Shown piece by piece: positions 1 through 8,950 of a DNA stretch of 64,000 nt. The position numbers and the translations under genes were made by a program. Origin of the DNA: JAWSVE01 sp050789445 (GTDB taxonomy: Bacteria; Pseudomonadota; Gammaproteobacteria; Pseudomonadales; Cellvibrionaceae); NCBI GenBank assembly GCA_050789445.1, contig JAILXR010000001.1, positions 3,100,001 through 3,164,000 of the forward strand. The letters run 5' to 3'. Every line of letters starts with the position of its first letter. The first letter of the stretch is position 1. A model generated the notes under the pieces. That model saw only the letters and a list, made by a program, of their open reading frames with translations, did not search any database and was not told the DNA's origin.

Positions 1-215
1 TCGTCGATGATGGGTTTTCCGTCGATAAGAATTGCACCGCGAGAAATAGATTCAGTGCCGAGTAACATATTTAAAAAAGTTGTTTTGCCGCATCCGGAGG
101 CTCCAACAATGGTAATGAAATCGCCTTCTTCAACAGTACAGTTTATTTGTTCCAGTACGACTTGATCGCCGTATTCTTTCCATAAATTGTTTATTGAAAT
201 ATATGATGTCGTCAT
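1..215 (-). CDS. ABC transporter ATP-binding protein (partial, C-terminal part outside window)
   Basis: This is the N-terminal ~71 residues of an ABC ATPase; the rest lies beyond the left edge. The ATG is at 213-215 on the minus strand. A Walker A motif (GASGCGKTT) sits at about residues 38-46, after a beta strand typical of nitrate/taurine-type (SsuB/TauB-like) ATPases. The gene starts 2 bp after the stop codon of the permease at 218-1045, so the two are surely co-transcribed. It should energise import of the ligand captured by the binding protein at 1138-2232. The ligand is probably guanidine or a related urea compound, judging from the riboswitch upstream (inference). Confidence 0.9.
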   Translation of the reverse strand, partial: MTTSYISINNLWKEYGDQVVLEQINCTVEEGDFITIVGASGCGKTTFLNMLLGTESISRGAILIDGKPIID

Positions 216-217
216 AA

Positions 218-1045
218 TTAATTTCCTTGATCCATTTGTGAATGAAACCACGGAAATAATTTATAAGAGATTTTACGAAGACAGTAATCGATGACAAAGG
301 CTAAAAAAGTAATCCATGCAACATAAGGCAAAATAACGTCCATCGATAAATAACGACGCACTAAAAATATCCGATAACCTAAGCCGTCAGTGGCTGCAAT
401 GGCTTCTGCGGCAATTAAAAATAACCAAGCAGGGCCGAGTGATAATCTAACGGCAGAAAGAAGGCGAGGCATGACTTGTGGTAACACAACCCTCACAATA
501 ATCTGCCAAGTGTTTGCGCCTAAGGTTTGCGCTTTAATAAATTGTTCTTGTGGAATTTCAAGTGTGCGTTGTTGCATATCGCGAATTAAGAAAGGTGTAA
601 TGCCGATTGCAATTAAAACAACTTTAGCTAGTTCGCCTAAACCAAATGTAATAAACAGTATGGGCAAAATCGCCATAGGAGGAACGAGGGAAATAGTTGT
701 GATGAGCGGTGAAAGTTTTGCTCTTACAAAGGGAATCACACCATTGACAACACCAAACATTAAACCGAGTAGCGCACTAATGGTAACGCCGATGCCTAAG
801 CGTTGTAAGCTACTGAGTGTATCCACCCAAAAAACATATTCGCCACTGCGTTTGCTGGGTTCAAAAGCCATTCGATTGATAGCGCTTCCAAAACTACTTA
901 ATGAAGGTAATAACTTATCGTTAGGGTTTTCAGCTAAACGTGCATTTGATGCGCCTATATAGAGCAACACAATAATGACAAAAGGAATAAATCCTAAGAT
1001 CCATTGTGTTGAGTGGCTAGGCTTTTGATTGATAAGTTTTTTCAT
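218..1045 (-). CDS. ABC transporter permease (NitT/TauT type, guanidine/urea-compound import)
   Basis: This is a 275-residue inner-membrane permease of the binding-protein-dependent family. A first hydrophobic segment lies at about residues 15-31, followed by five or six more. The cytoplasmic loop that docks the ATPase is seen near residues 170-190 (AQTLGANTWQIIVRVVLPQ, the EAA-type loop with conserved G and P). The gene lies between the binding protein (92 bp upstream) and the ATPase (2 bp downstream). Known family members import sulfonates, nitrate, thiamin precursors or urea-like compounds. Substrate assignment here rests on the binding protein and the riboswitch, not on the permease itself. 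Confidence 0.9.
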   Translation of the reverse strand: MKKLINQKPSHSTQWILGFIPFVIIVLLYIGASNARLAENPNDKLLPSLSSFGSAINRMAFEPSKRSGEYVFWVDTLSSLQRLGIGVTISALLGLMFGVVNGVIPFVRAKLSPLITTISLVPPMAILPILFITFGLGELAKVVLIAIGITPFLIRDMQQRTLEIPQEQFIKAQTLGANTWQIIVRVVLPQVMPRLLSAVRLSLGPAWLFLIAAEAIAATDGLGYRIFLVRRYLSMDVILPYVAWITFLAFVIDYCLRKISYKLFPWFHSQMDQGN

Positions 1046-1137
1046 GGATTACGGTACGCATATATGAGAGATAATCATGTAACTGCTAACCAAGTAAATT
1101 GGGAATGTTAGCAGTTACATTGTTTATAGCACTAAGG

Positions 1138-2232
1138 TTATAACTTTCCGTCAGCTGCCATCTTCATAAAGCTAGGATCAAAACGTAATTGGATATTGTT
1201 TTTATCCCCGTATACACCTGAAGGGGTTTCAATGCCGATAAATGTCGCATCAGCTGCACCTTCACCTAAGATACCGTGATCAAATGAAAAGCCAGCCACA
1301 TATTCCATTGTGGTTTTTAATTTTTCACTATTCACAAAAGAGACGGCATCTGCTGGCGAATAAAACATTTTGGTAGAAGCCAGTTGAGAATCGTATCCAG
1401 CGAGATCAGTTCCCGATGCTTTACCCATCATCGTTTTAGCTGCAATCGCTTTAGCGTCCGATGTGTTCATGATTCCCATAATTTCATACCAAGCACCGAC
1501 TAATGCTTTACCTAGTTTAGGATTTTCAGCAAGCGTTTCTGTATTAACAACCATGAGGTCAATAATTTCTCCAGGAATTTTTGAAGAATCAAAAACCTTT
1601 GTGCTGTTTGGCATAGATGTGATTTCGCTTAGAAGAGGATTCCAAGTGACAACAGAAGTAACATCTTTTGTTGTGTAAGCAGCAACCAAGTCAGCATCTG
1701 AAGTGTTAACGACTTTGACATCTTTTTCTGCAAGGCCAACAGACTCTAAACCGCGTGCTAATAAATAATGTGAAACGCTAAGCTCAACTAAATTAACGGT
1801 TTGTCCTTTGATATCGCTCAAAGATTTTTTATCTTTTAATACGACACCATCATTTCCGTTTGAGAAATCTCCAACGATTAATGCCGTTGAGTCAACGCCG
1901 CCTGCAGCAGGAATTGTTAATGCATCCATGTTTGTCATAGTGCAACCGTCAAATGCTCCAGCGGTGTACTGGTTAATAGATTCGACATAATCATTGATTT
2001 GTACAACATCAATACTAATATCGTATTTGTCAGCCCACTTCTTAACAATACCTTCTTGATCACCAAAGTCCCATGGCATCCAGCCAACATAAATAGACCA
2101 GCAGATGCTAAAAGAGTCTTTGGCTTGTGCGGGAGAAGTGATGGTAAAAGATAATAGTGACGCGAAAAAAATAGCAGTACATTTTTTAAGAAAAGGTTTT
2201 TTAAAAGATGACAGAGCAGGTAAAAATAACAT
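1138..2232 (-). CDS. ABC transporter periplasmic binding protein, urea-carboxylase-region type
   Basis: This is a 364-residue exported solute-binding protein. It has a basic N terminus, a hydrophobic core and a cleavage site near AQA-KDS (about residues 36-39). The mature start (SICWSIYVGWMPWDFG) is characteristic of the periplasmic binding proteins found beside urea/guanidine carboxylase genes (the family I know as TIGR03427), a branch of the NMT1/taurine-binding fold. An AGGAG ribosome-binding site lies about 7 bases before the ATG at 2230-2232. It is the first gene of a minus-strand operon with permease and ATPase. The leader carries a ykkC-type guanidine-I riboswitch, which suggests the ligand is guanidine (inference). 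Confidence 0.88.
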   Translation of the reverse strand: MLFLPALSSFKKPFLKKCTAIFFASLLSFTITSPAQAKDSFSICWSIYVGWMPWDFGDQEGIVKKWADKYDISIDVVQINDYVESINQYTAGAFDGCTMTNMDALTIPAAGGVDSTALIVGDFSNGNDGVVLKDKKSLSDIKGQTVNLVELSVSHYLLARGLESVGLAEKDVKVVNTSDADLVAAYTTKDVTSVVTWNPLLSEITSMPNSTKVFDSSKIPGEIIDLMVVNTETLAENPKLGKALVGAWYEIMGIMNTSDAKAIAAKTMMGKASGTDLAGYDSQLASTKMFYSPADAVSFVNSEKLKTTMEYVAGFSFDHGILGEGAADATFIGIETPSGVYGDKNNIQLRFDPSFMKMAADGKL

Positions 2233-2291
2233 AGTAGTCTCCTAAGGATCACACGTTTTTGTAATAGAGGATGCAATGACGTAGCGCCATC

Positions 2292-2332
2292 TAGTTAATC
2301 ATTACCGTTAAAGTGGTGAATTAGATTAACTA
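2292..2332 (-). promoter_or_regulatory. Alternative stem of the riboswitch expression platform
   Basis: A perfect 9-bp inverted repeat (TAGTTAATC at 2324-2332 and GATTAACTA at 2292-2300 on the minus strand, 23-base loop) uses the same TAGTT bases that close the aptamer P1 stem. The two structures are therefore mutually exclusive. No U-run follows, so a simple intrinsic terminator is not seen. How the switch acts (translation, antitermination or Rho) is undecided. Confidence 0.55.
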
Positions 2333-2474
2333 CCTCCCGGGCTTTTGTCCCGCCGTGTAACCTTCCTAGAAGCCGAGAGTTTTACTGAAAGATCTAAAGT
2401 AAAACTCTACAAAGGTAGGTCGACTGCTCTCGGACCAGACACTGAGAAAATACAATCAGTCGGAACCCTAGCTG
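2328..2474 (-). promoter_or_regulatory. ykkC / guanidine-I riboswitch aptamer
   Basis: Read on the minus strand, this leader contains the conserved ykkC blocks in order: CTAGGGTTCCG (2461-2471), CTGGTCCGAGAG (about 2427-2438) and ACACGG followed by GGGACAAAAGCCCGGGAGG (2333-2357). The outer P1 stem pairs AGCTA (2469-2473) with TAGTT (2328-2332). A lineage-specific hairpin (GAGTTTTAC/GTAAAACTC) fills the variable arm. Class I senses guanidine; ykkC subtypes for ppGpp, PRPP or nucleotides share the core, but the downstream urea/guanidine-type importer favours guanidine. It lies 96 bp upstream of the binding-protein start codon. Confidence 0.93.
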
Positions 2475-3008
2475 TCTATTGGTGAATCTTTTGTTTGAAG
2501 CCGTTTATGTTTGAATAATTAAGCTGCTAGCAAACTTAATCGATAGCGACATAAAAAGTCAAACAAATAGTTGAGCTACTTCAATAGCGTTCGCCATTGA
2601 ATCCTCTTAATGACTCGTTCTACATCAACTGATAAAGCAATGGATGTGCCACACGAGTTATAAAAAATAGCCTATTGATTTCAATAGGTTGTCAGAATTA
2701 GAAATAGCTCACGATTTTAAAAGCGTGAAAAAGCTGCGCGATAATGGTGCTGCGAATGCTGTCTTGCATTCATTTCGTGCATCAAATGAGTTTTCGTTGG
2801 TGATTTTTTTGTCATAAAAAAGAAATATAAATTGCACATTATTGTCAACTTCTCTCCCTACAGTACTTGTCGCTATACGTTGTTTGCCTAAAACGTATTG
2901 ATATAGCGTACCTCGCCTACAATTTTTTTTGTATGTAAGCCACGAATTAAAGGTTCGCTTAAAAATATCTAGCTAAAATCGCATCCATATAAATCTTTGG
3001 AGAGAAAC
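2475..3008. other. Divergent intergenic region without a gene
   Basis: This 534-bp AT-rich spacer separates the riboswitch-led operon (minus) from the alkaline phosphatase gene (plus) and must hold both promoters. A short hairpin (CCTATTG/CAATAGG, about 2672-2689) is visible. A single TGTCATA at about 2810 resembles half of a Pho box, but no correctly spaced second half is seen. No convincing ORF was found. Confidence 0.5.
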
Positions 3009-4658
3009 ATGAATTTCAAAAAAAAATTTTTATCGGCAGTCGTGTCGTTAGTTGCCAGTACAGTGACTGCGACAACGGCTTATGCTGGCGATCATTATAA
3101 TGGCAGGGCAAAAGCAATCCCTAGTCATCAATTGAATAATGCTTGGTTTCAAGATGGGGAAATGAGCGTCGATTCAAAATCTTATTTTCATAGTCGTGCA
3201 AAAAATGTCATTTTATTTGTGGGAGATGGCATGGGTGTTTCGACAGTCACTGCTGCGAGAATTCTTGAAGGCCAGTTAAAAGGCATGCAAGGCGAAGAAA
3301 ACAATTTAAGTTTTGATTTATTTCCGTTTACAGGTTTGGCAAAGACTTACAATGTTGATGCACAAACGCCAGACTCAGCGGGAACAATGACAGCTATGAT
3401 GACGGGTGTTAAAACTGACGTCGGTGTAATTGGTGTTGATGAAGACATTGAGCGAGGTGATTGTTCGACAGTGACCGGTAACGAATTAGTGACAGCGCTA
3501 GAGCTTGCCGAAATTGCTGGAAAATCAACGGGTATTATTTCAACAGCCAGAATTACACATGCAACACCTGCTGCTACCTATGCAAAATCTGCTGATCGTA
3601 ATTGGGAAGATATTTCTGACATGCCGGAAGAAGCAGTTGAAGCGGGTTGCGAAGATATAGCTTCGCAATTAGTTGGCTTTGAAGAGAATTTAAAAGCTCG
3701 ATACCCAATGGCAAAAAAAATTAATGGGATAGACGTTGTCATGGGCGGTGGTCGCCGACACTTTTTACCTAAAGATGCTGACTATAACAGTCCGGATGCC
3801 TCAAGTGGTATTGAGGGCGATCGCACTGATGGCCGTGATCTAACAGCCGAATGGCAAGAGCAATATCCTAAAGGCACTTACGTGTTTGATAAAGCAGGTT
3901 TTGATGCAATCAATCCAAACGCAACCAAAAAAGTATTTGGATTATTTAACGAGTCACACATGCAGTACGAAGCTGATCGAGAAAACGATATTGCCGGGGA
4001 GCCTTCAATCACTGAGCTAACCAGTAAGGCAATTGATATTCTTGACAACAATCGTAACGGGTATTTTCTAATGGTTGAGTCGGGACGAATTGACCACGCT
4101 CATCATGCAGGAAGTGCTTACGGCGCATTAACAGATACCATAGAGTTTTCAAATGCAATTCAAGCAACAATTAATTCAGTTGATATGCGAGACACTTTAA
4201 TTATTGTTACAGCGGATCACAGTCATGTATTCACAATTGCGGGTTATCCAAAGCGTGGTAATCCAATTTTAGGGAAAGTTGTTGGTGTTGGATCGGAAGA
4301 ACCAGCTTTGGCGGCCGATGGAATGCCATATACAACAGTTGGGTATATGAATGGATTAGGCTATCGGGATTTAGGCGATGAGACGAATGCTGATGCTACT
4401 TATGGTTTGCCGGCTGATACCGGTCGAATAGATCTAACAACTGTTAATACGGAAGCAAGTGGTTACCATCAAGAAGCTCTAGTACCACTAGGTTCTGAAA
4501 CTCATGCAGGAGAAGATGTAGCGATTTATGGGAAAGGCCCAGGGTCTTATCTCGTCAGTGGTACCAACGAGCAAAGCGTGATTTTTCATATCATGAATAA
4601 TGTTGTGCAATTAGAAAAAGCAGCGGACAAAAAATTAAAACGTCGCTGGAAGCGTTAA
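3009..4658 (+). CDS. Alkaline phosphatase (PhoA-type family)
   Basis: This is a 549-residue exported phosphomonoesterase. I place the start at ATG 3009 because GGAGAG lies just before it; an upstream in-frame TTG at 2997 overlaps that ribosome-binding site. The signal peptide ends near AYA (residue 26). Motifs in order are a metal-binding VGDGMG near residue 65, the nucleophile block PDSAGTMTA with Ser at about 123, and TADHSH near residue 403 for a second metal ligand. SGRIDHAHH (near residue 360) and ETHAGEDVAIYGKGP near the C terminus are also present. The protein should release phosphate from phosphomonoesters in the periplasm or outside. A clear Pho box was not found. A strong terminator follows. 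Confidence 0.93.
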   Translation: MNFKKKFLSAVVSLVASTVTATTAYAGDHYNGRAKAIPSHQLNNAWFQDGEMSVDSKSYFHSRAKNVILFVGDGMGVSTVTAARILEGQLKGMQGEENNLSFDLFPFTGLAKTYNVDAQTPDSAGTMTAMMTGVKTDVGVIGVDEDIERGDCSTVTGNELVTALELAEIAGKSTGIISTARITHATPAATYAKSADRNWEDISDMPEEAVEAGCEDIASQLVGFEENLKARYPMAKKINGIDVVMGGGRRHFLPKDADYNSPDASSGIEGDRTDGRDLTAEWQEQYPKGTYVFDKAGFDAINPNATKKVFGLFNESHMQYEADRENDIAGEPSITELTSKAIDILDNNRNGYFLMVESGRIDHAHHAGSAYGALTDTIEFSNAIQATINSVDMRDTLIIVTADHSHVFTIAGYPKRGNPILGKVVGVGSEEPALAADGMPYTTVGYMNGLGYRDLGDETNADATYGLPADTGRIDLTTVNTEASGYHQEALVPLGSETHAGEDVAIYGKGPGSYLVSGTNEQSVIFHIMNNVVQLEKAADKKLKRRWKR

Positions 4659-4686
4659 GAAAAAAACGCTGTTAATGATAAAAATT

Positions 4687-4727
4687 AAATAGATTATTAA
4701 TCCTCGTATTAATAATCTATTTTTATT
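4687..4727 (+). terminator. Rho-independent terminator after alkaline phosphatase
   Basis: A perfect 15-bp stem (AAATAGATTATTAAT with ATTAATAATCTATTT, 6-base loop) is followed by a T-rich run. It lies 28 bp after the stop codon. Confidence 0.85.
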
Positions 4728-4752
4728 TTAAATGTTATAAGCAGAGTTGTTT

Positions 4753-5520
4753 ATGAAAATGATAAAAAGTAGAAAATTTATTTATTTTTTTTTGTTGAGC
4801 GCTATACCGCTTTGTTTGAATGCGGAAAATAATTGCGAATCACCATTGATTGCCGAGTATCGGTATACGGTTACGGATACCAATAAAAAAATAAGTCAGA
4901 ATAGAGAGGTCACTTTGTGGCGACGCGAAAATCAAGTTGTCATACAGACTCCAAGAAGCCAGCAAGCAGAATTGTGGGAGTTAACTAAAAACAATAAAAT
5001 TAAAATGACTCGCTTCTTTGAAAATCATCAGCGCGGTATAGAGTATCAGATCTCTGACATTAAAGATCAGAGAGAGAAGAATGATTGGAGTTTGAAATAT
5101 CAATTGATTTCTGATGTGCTAATTCAAAAAATGGAACATAGGAAATTCTCAAACGATAAAATTCTGACAGAGAGCTGTGATTCGACTCAGCACTTATCCT
5201 TACAAGATAACCAAAAATCAATTGATTTATTGTGGAACCCGAAACAAAAGTTAATGGAATCTTTAGAGGTGAGGGAAGGAAATATAACGACGCTGTGGGG
5301 GTTAACCAAGAAAATCTCGGATGTTGATCAGATTGATCGATACTATGAGCAGCTGCTCAGTTACCAAACAACCGATTATGCTGATGTCGGAGATAATGAA
5401 TCAGATCCTTTTTTGATGAAGATGATTAACTTAGGGTTTGTGGAGCATGGTGCTTCTGGCTTTTACGATTCGGCTGGAAATAACATGAAAAACCAGAATG
5501 AAAGGCATCATGGCCACTAA
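4753..5520 (+). CDS. Exported protein of unknown function
   Basis: This is a 255-residue protein with a clear signal peptide (basic start, hydrophobic core, cleavage near LNA-EN, residue ~24). I choose ATG 4753 over the upstream TTG 4747; GCAGAG at 4741-4746 is a weak ribosome-binding site. The mature part is hydrophilic, mainly predicted beta strands, with repeated Trp and a His-rich tail (RHHGH). Two cysteines (CES, SCDS) could form a disulfide. I do not recognise the family. It lies between alkaline phosphatase and a membrane protein, on the same strand, but a terminator separates it from the former. Confidence 0.7.
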   Translation: MKMIKSRKFIYFFLLSAIPLCLNAENNCESPLIAEYRYTVTDTNKKISQNREVTLWRRENQVVIQTPRSQQAELWELTKNNKIKMTRFFENHQRGIEYQISDIKDQREKNDWSLKYQLISDVLIQKMEHRKFSNDKILTESCDSTQHLSLQDNQKSIDLLWNPKQKLMESLEVREGNITTLWGLTKKISDVDQIDRYYEQLLSYQTTDYADVGDNESDPFLMKMINLGFVEHGASGFYDSAGNNMKNQNERHHGH

Positions 5521-5616
5521 AGGTTTGCATTACGATTAAATACAGTTAGATTAGACAGTATTCTAATTTCCTTTTCGGGCAATACATGACTATTGTTTGA
5601 GGATCTCGATACTGTT

Positions 5617-6306
5617 ATGGCTAATATAAAGCAGGCGTCACCTATAGATACAGCTCGACGAATTCATTGGTGGATCGTTTTTGTGCTGCATATTGTCTTG
5701 GGTGTTGAATTAATTTTCACTATTATCAATGCTAATTGGATTAACGTTTTTTTGATTTTAGCGATTATGTCGCTAATGTTAATTCCTATCTTTCTCGGTC
5801 ATAAATTTCAGTTAGATATCCCCTCAGAATTTCAGATATTAGCCATTATTTTTGTTTTCGCTTCTTTATTTCTCGGTGAAGTCAGGAGTTATTACGAAAA
5901 ATTATGGTGGTGGGATATCGTCCTACATGGTAGTTCAGGCTTATTGTTGGGTATTTTGGGCTTCCTGCTGATTTATATACTCAATGAAAATGAACAGGCA
6001 GAGATTCATATGCGCCCGCGTTTCGTTGCATTTTTCGCTTTTTTGTTTGCTATTGCTGTTGGTGCATTATGGGAAATTGCTGAGTTTGGTGCGGATCAAT
6101 TACTTGGGGCCAATATGCAAAAGCCGATGTTGGGTGATGAATCGGGACTGACTGATACGATGTACGATTTGATGGTTGATACTGTTGGCGCTCTAGTTAT
6201 TAGTATTTTGGGTTGGTCATATATGATACGTCAAGAAGTGTCTTTTATTGAAAAATGGATTCGAAAATTTATTCAGCGAAATCCTCACCTGTTTAAAAAT
6301 AGCTAA
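5617..6306 (+). CDS. Inner-membrane protein, DUF2238/YjdF-like
   Basis: This is a 229-residue polytopic membrane protein with about six hydrophobic segments. I start it at ATG 5617; GAGG lies ~14 bases upstream and the TTG at 5593 is poorer. The C-terminal block WEIAEFGADQLLGANMQ, followed by GLTDTMYDLMVDT, is the signature I associate with DUF2238 (YjdF) proteins, including the acidic DT-MYDLMVDT helix. Function in this family is unknown. It precedes the exo/endonuclease-phosphatase gene by 54 bp and may be co-transcribed with it. Confidence 0.8.
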   Translation: MANIKQASPIDTARRIHWWIVFVLHIVLGVELIFTIINANWINVFLILAIMSLMLIPIFLGHKFQLDIPSEFQILAIIFVFASLFLGEVRSYYEKLWWWDIVLHGSSGLLLGILGFLLIYILNENEQAEIHMRPRFVAFFAFLFAIAVGALWEIAEFGADQLLGANMQKPMLGDESGLTDTMYDLMVDTVGALVISILGWSYMIRQEVSFIEKWIRKFIQRNPHLFKNS

Positions 6307-6360
6307 TTATATATAAGCATTGCCGATCTAAATAAGATTATAAACAAAGGAGTGTCAATT

Positions 6361-7386
6361 ATGAAAAATCATTATGTGGCTTTTTGGAATTTAGAAAATT
6401 TATTTGCGCCGCAAAACCATCCTGGTCGAGAGCCTTGGTTAGAAAAAAAATTAAAGAAAGACCTCAAAGGTTGGACCAAAGCCCTTTTCAAAAAGAAAAT
6501 TAAGCAACTCTCCTCTATTATTATTCAAATGAATGAAGGCGGCGGGCCTGATATTCTGGGTGTTTGTGAAGTTGAAAATGCTTTTGTTTTAGAACAACTG
6601 TCGGCTGTTTTGAATGATCAACTTCCCGGAAGAAATTATTCTGTCGCCCATGCGGATAATGAAAAAGATCAACGTGGAATTGATACGGCATTTATTTTTG
6701 ATGCGTCGATGTATTCAGTTGATCCAGCGGAAATTTTTTCTCACTTTATTATGCGTCGAACGGGAACCCGTGATATTTCTCAAGTTACTTTTTTAACGGA
6801 AGCTGGTAACGAATTGGTTGTGCTCTGTAATCATTGGCCTTCTCGTAGTGGTGGTGCACATGAAAGTCGCGGTTATCGGATGACGGCTGGAGAAACATTA
6901 TCCTATTGGCATCAGCGAATATGGGAAGAAAAAGGCAGTGAAGTTCCTATTGTTGCATTAGGGGATTTCAATGACGATGTCTTTGACGAATCATTAATGA
7001 TTCATGCGAGGGCAACTCGAGAAAGAGGTGATGTTGAGCGCGCTAAATCGGCACCAAAATTTTATAACTTAACGTGGCGCTACCTCGAGCAAAAAAGTAA
7101 AGATAAAAAGGGCGGTGATAAAACAATTTACGGCACTATTTATTATCAAGGTAACGGAAATGTTTTCGATCAAATATTAGTGTCAAAAGGACTGCTAGAT
7201 TCTGCCGGAGTAATGGTTGTCGATGAAAACACTGCAAAAATAGAGCTTTTCCCCGAGATGATCGATCATCGGGTATCGTATGGTTCAATAAGGTTTGGTT
7301 TGCCAAAAGGTAATGCGGCTGACAATATTGATCAAACTGGGTTCAGTGATCACTTTCCTGTTTCAGTTGTTATTGCAGAAAAATAA
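6361..7386 (+). CDS. Endonuclease/exonuclease/phosphatase-fold hydrolase
   Basis: This is a 341-residue cytoplasmic-looking protein (no signal peptide). AAGGAG at 6348-6353 fixes the ATG at 6361. Family motifs are visible: FWNLENLF at the start (metal-site Asn), GVCEVEN with the metal-binding Glu, NHWPSRSGG, ALGDFNDD and SDHFPV with the catalytic Asp-His pair at the end. Proteins of this fold cut phosphodiester or phosphomonoester bonds (DNase I, sphingomyelinase, exonuclease III types). The NHWPSRSGG pattern resembles nucleases of the extracellular-nuclease branch, but export is not evident. Substrate is unknown. Confidence 0.88.
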   Translation: MKNHYVAFWNLENLFAPQNHPGREPWLEKKLKKDLKGWTKALFKKKIKQLSSIIIQMNEGGGPDILGVCEVENAFVLEQLSAVLNDQLPGRNYSVAHADNEKDQRGIDTAFIFDASMYSVDPAEIFSHFIMRRTGTRDISQVTFLTEAGNELVVLCNHWPSRSGGAHESRGYRMTAGETLSYWHQRIWEEKGSEVPIVALGDFNDDVFDESLMIHARATRERGDVERAKSAPKFYNLTWRYLEQKSKDKKGGDKTIYGTIYYQGNGNVFDQILVSKGLLDSAGVMVVDENTAKIELFPEMIDHRVSYGSIRFGLPKGNAADNIDQTGFSDHFPVSVVIAEK

Positions 7387-7438
7387 AGAGATTGTGATAT
7401 GAAGAGCATCGAAAAATATCGACACTCTTCATTCTAGC

Positions 7439-7456
7439 TTTATTTCTAGAAATAAA
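7439..7456. terminator. Palindrome between convergent genes
   Basis: A perfect 18-bp palindrome (TTTATTTCTAGAAATAAA) sits between the convergent genes ending at 7386 and 7460. It is a candidate bidirectional terminator; the stem is AT-rich and the U-run is weak. Confidence 0.4.
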
Positions 7457-7459
7457 AGC

Positions 7460-8950
7460 CTAATTACATTCTGCTCCCCATATCTCATTTCCCCAAGCAG
7501 GATAATCAACAAAAGGATTGCGATTACCTTGTCGCTCTACAATCTTTGCATGTCGATTAATTTCTTCGCTGCTGACAGGGTCGTCGTTGTGCCAGTTTAA
7601 TAAAGTGCAAATTTTTCCAAGTACGCTACCGCTTGTATCCGTGTAATCGACTAACGCCAAATCACCTGTTCCTGAATTGTCGCCACCGTTATAACGGATG
7701 TCCATATAAAACATCATGCGAGCAAGGTCACCTTTAACTTCATCGCGAGGTTCAAAGCTGTCGCTGTCGGTAAAATTTCCTGGCGCTTCTCCTATTGAGT
7801 TGCCCCCATCGTCATAATCTTTATTGCTGCGAGATGAGTTAACAGAGGCATCGGCAGGTCGCAAATGATGAATATCGGTGAAAGCCCATTGGCTTGCATT
7901 GGGAAAGCCGTGGCTCTTTGGCCAGCTATGTTCTCTGTTCCAAGCATCGGGATCGTTGTTACCGCTGGCATTAAATGTTTTTGCTTGTGATCGACCGGTG
8001 TAAATTAAAATTACATTGTTGGAATTACTTGGATCTTCATCCGTGTATTTCAATGCGTCCCAGACTTGTGAATAAGTCATACGAGAATGATGACGTGATG
8101 CCGCTTCATTCAATGCATTTATTAGTGTGATTCCGTTTTGACCGATAGCATTGGCGTAATAGTTTTCAAAGCCGGTCCATGTTGCGCCATCTGAATTATC
8201 ATTTTCTCCGCCATTATTATTAACAGAATAACTGGCGCTGAGAGAAAGACCAGAATATGATTCAAAACCGTGGATAAGAATGTAGTAACTTGAGGCTTGT
8301 GAGTTACTAAAGGAGCAGTTCTCGTTATTCCCTGATTCATAAGGGCGGCAGTCGTAATTGGTCGAGGTAGGCACTGAATTTTTCCGAACGTATAAATCAG
8401 CGTCTCCGGAACCATTTGCAATGGTGATGTCTAACCCTGTAGCATAACTGGGTAAATGTATTTCAAAATACAGATCACTGCTTTTGTTACCCGATAGATC
8501 TGAGATAATCTCGCCGTTTGATAGTTCTCCTCCCTCGTTGTTGTTGCCATCATTCCCTCCTGATGAATCATCTGAAGAGTTGTTTGAGTAAGTTGCTAAT
8601 AAAGCTACGCCAGAAAAACTCTCATAAGCTTTTATCTGAATGAAATAAGTCGTTGTTTGTGGAATCGCAAAATTACAGCTTTCGTTATTCCCGTATAAAT
8701 AGGGACGACAGTTATAACTTGATGAGGTAGGTAAGTCATTGGAGCGGACATAAAGGTCGGCATCGCCACTACCATTAGAAATAGAGATGTTTAAATCAGT
8801 GGCACCGCTGGGAATTGAAATCTCGTAATTCAGAGTCTCACCGCTATTGGCAGACAAGTTTTGAGCAGTAGCTCCTTCTGAAAGAGATGAAGCGATAGCG
8901 TGAGAAGCAAAAAAAAGTGCGCTAGCAAAGATGCTGAATAAGGATTTCAT
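7460..8950 (-). CDS. Secreted endonuclease I family nuclease with two PPC domains
   Basis: This is a 496-residue exported protein with a signal peptide (cleavage after AIA, about residue 20). Two bacterial pre-peptidase C-terminal (PPC) beta-sandwich repeats follow at ~25-125 and ~150-245. Each carries the GSGDADLYVR signature and a Cys pair, and they are joined by Ser/Asn/Gly-rich linkers. The C-terminal domain (~260-496) is endonuclease I (EndA/NucM): it shows NREHSWPKSHGF and, near residue 360, DIHHLRPAD with NSSRSN and NKDYDDGG, the beta-beta-alpha-metal active site. It should degrade extracellular DNA (and RNA) for nutrients. Placing PPC repeats before the catalytic domain is less usual than after it. 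Confidence 0.92.
   Translation of the reverse strand: MKSLFSIFASALFFASHAIASSLSEGATAQNLSANSGETLNYEISIPSGATDLNISISNGSGDADLYVRSNDLPTSSSYNCRPYLYGNNESCNFAIPQTTTYFIQIKAYESFSGVALLATYSNNSSDDSSGGNDGNNNEGGELSNGEIISDLSGNKSSDLYFEIHLPSYATGLDITIANGSGDADLYVRKNSVPTSTNYDCRPYESGNNENCSFSNSQASSYYILIHGFESYSGLSLSASYSVNNNGGENDNSDGATWTGFENYYANAIGQNGITLINALNEAASRHHSRMTYSQVWDALKYTDEDPSNSNNVILIYTGRSQAKTFNASGNNDPDAWNREHSWPKSHGFPNASQWAFTDIHHLRPADASVNSSRSNKDYDDGGNSIGEAPGNFTDSDSFEPRDEVKGDLARMMFYMDIRYNGGDNSGTGDLALVDYTDTSGSVLGKICTLLNWHNDDPVSSEEINRHAKIVERQGNRNPFVDYPAWGNEIWGAECN

Noticed and set aside
390..962. 190-residue open frame on the plus strand
   Set aside because: It lies wholly antisense to the ABC permease, has no ribosome-binding site and shows no domain; a shadow of codon bias.
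2800..2860. Pho box before alkaline phosphatase
   Set aside because: Only one TGTCATA half is present; the second half at the right spacing is missing.
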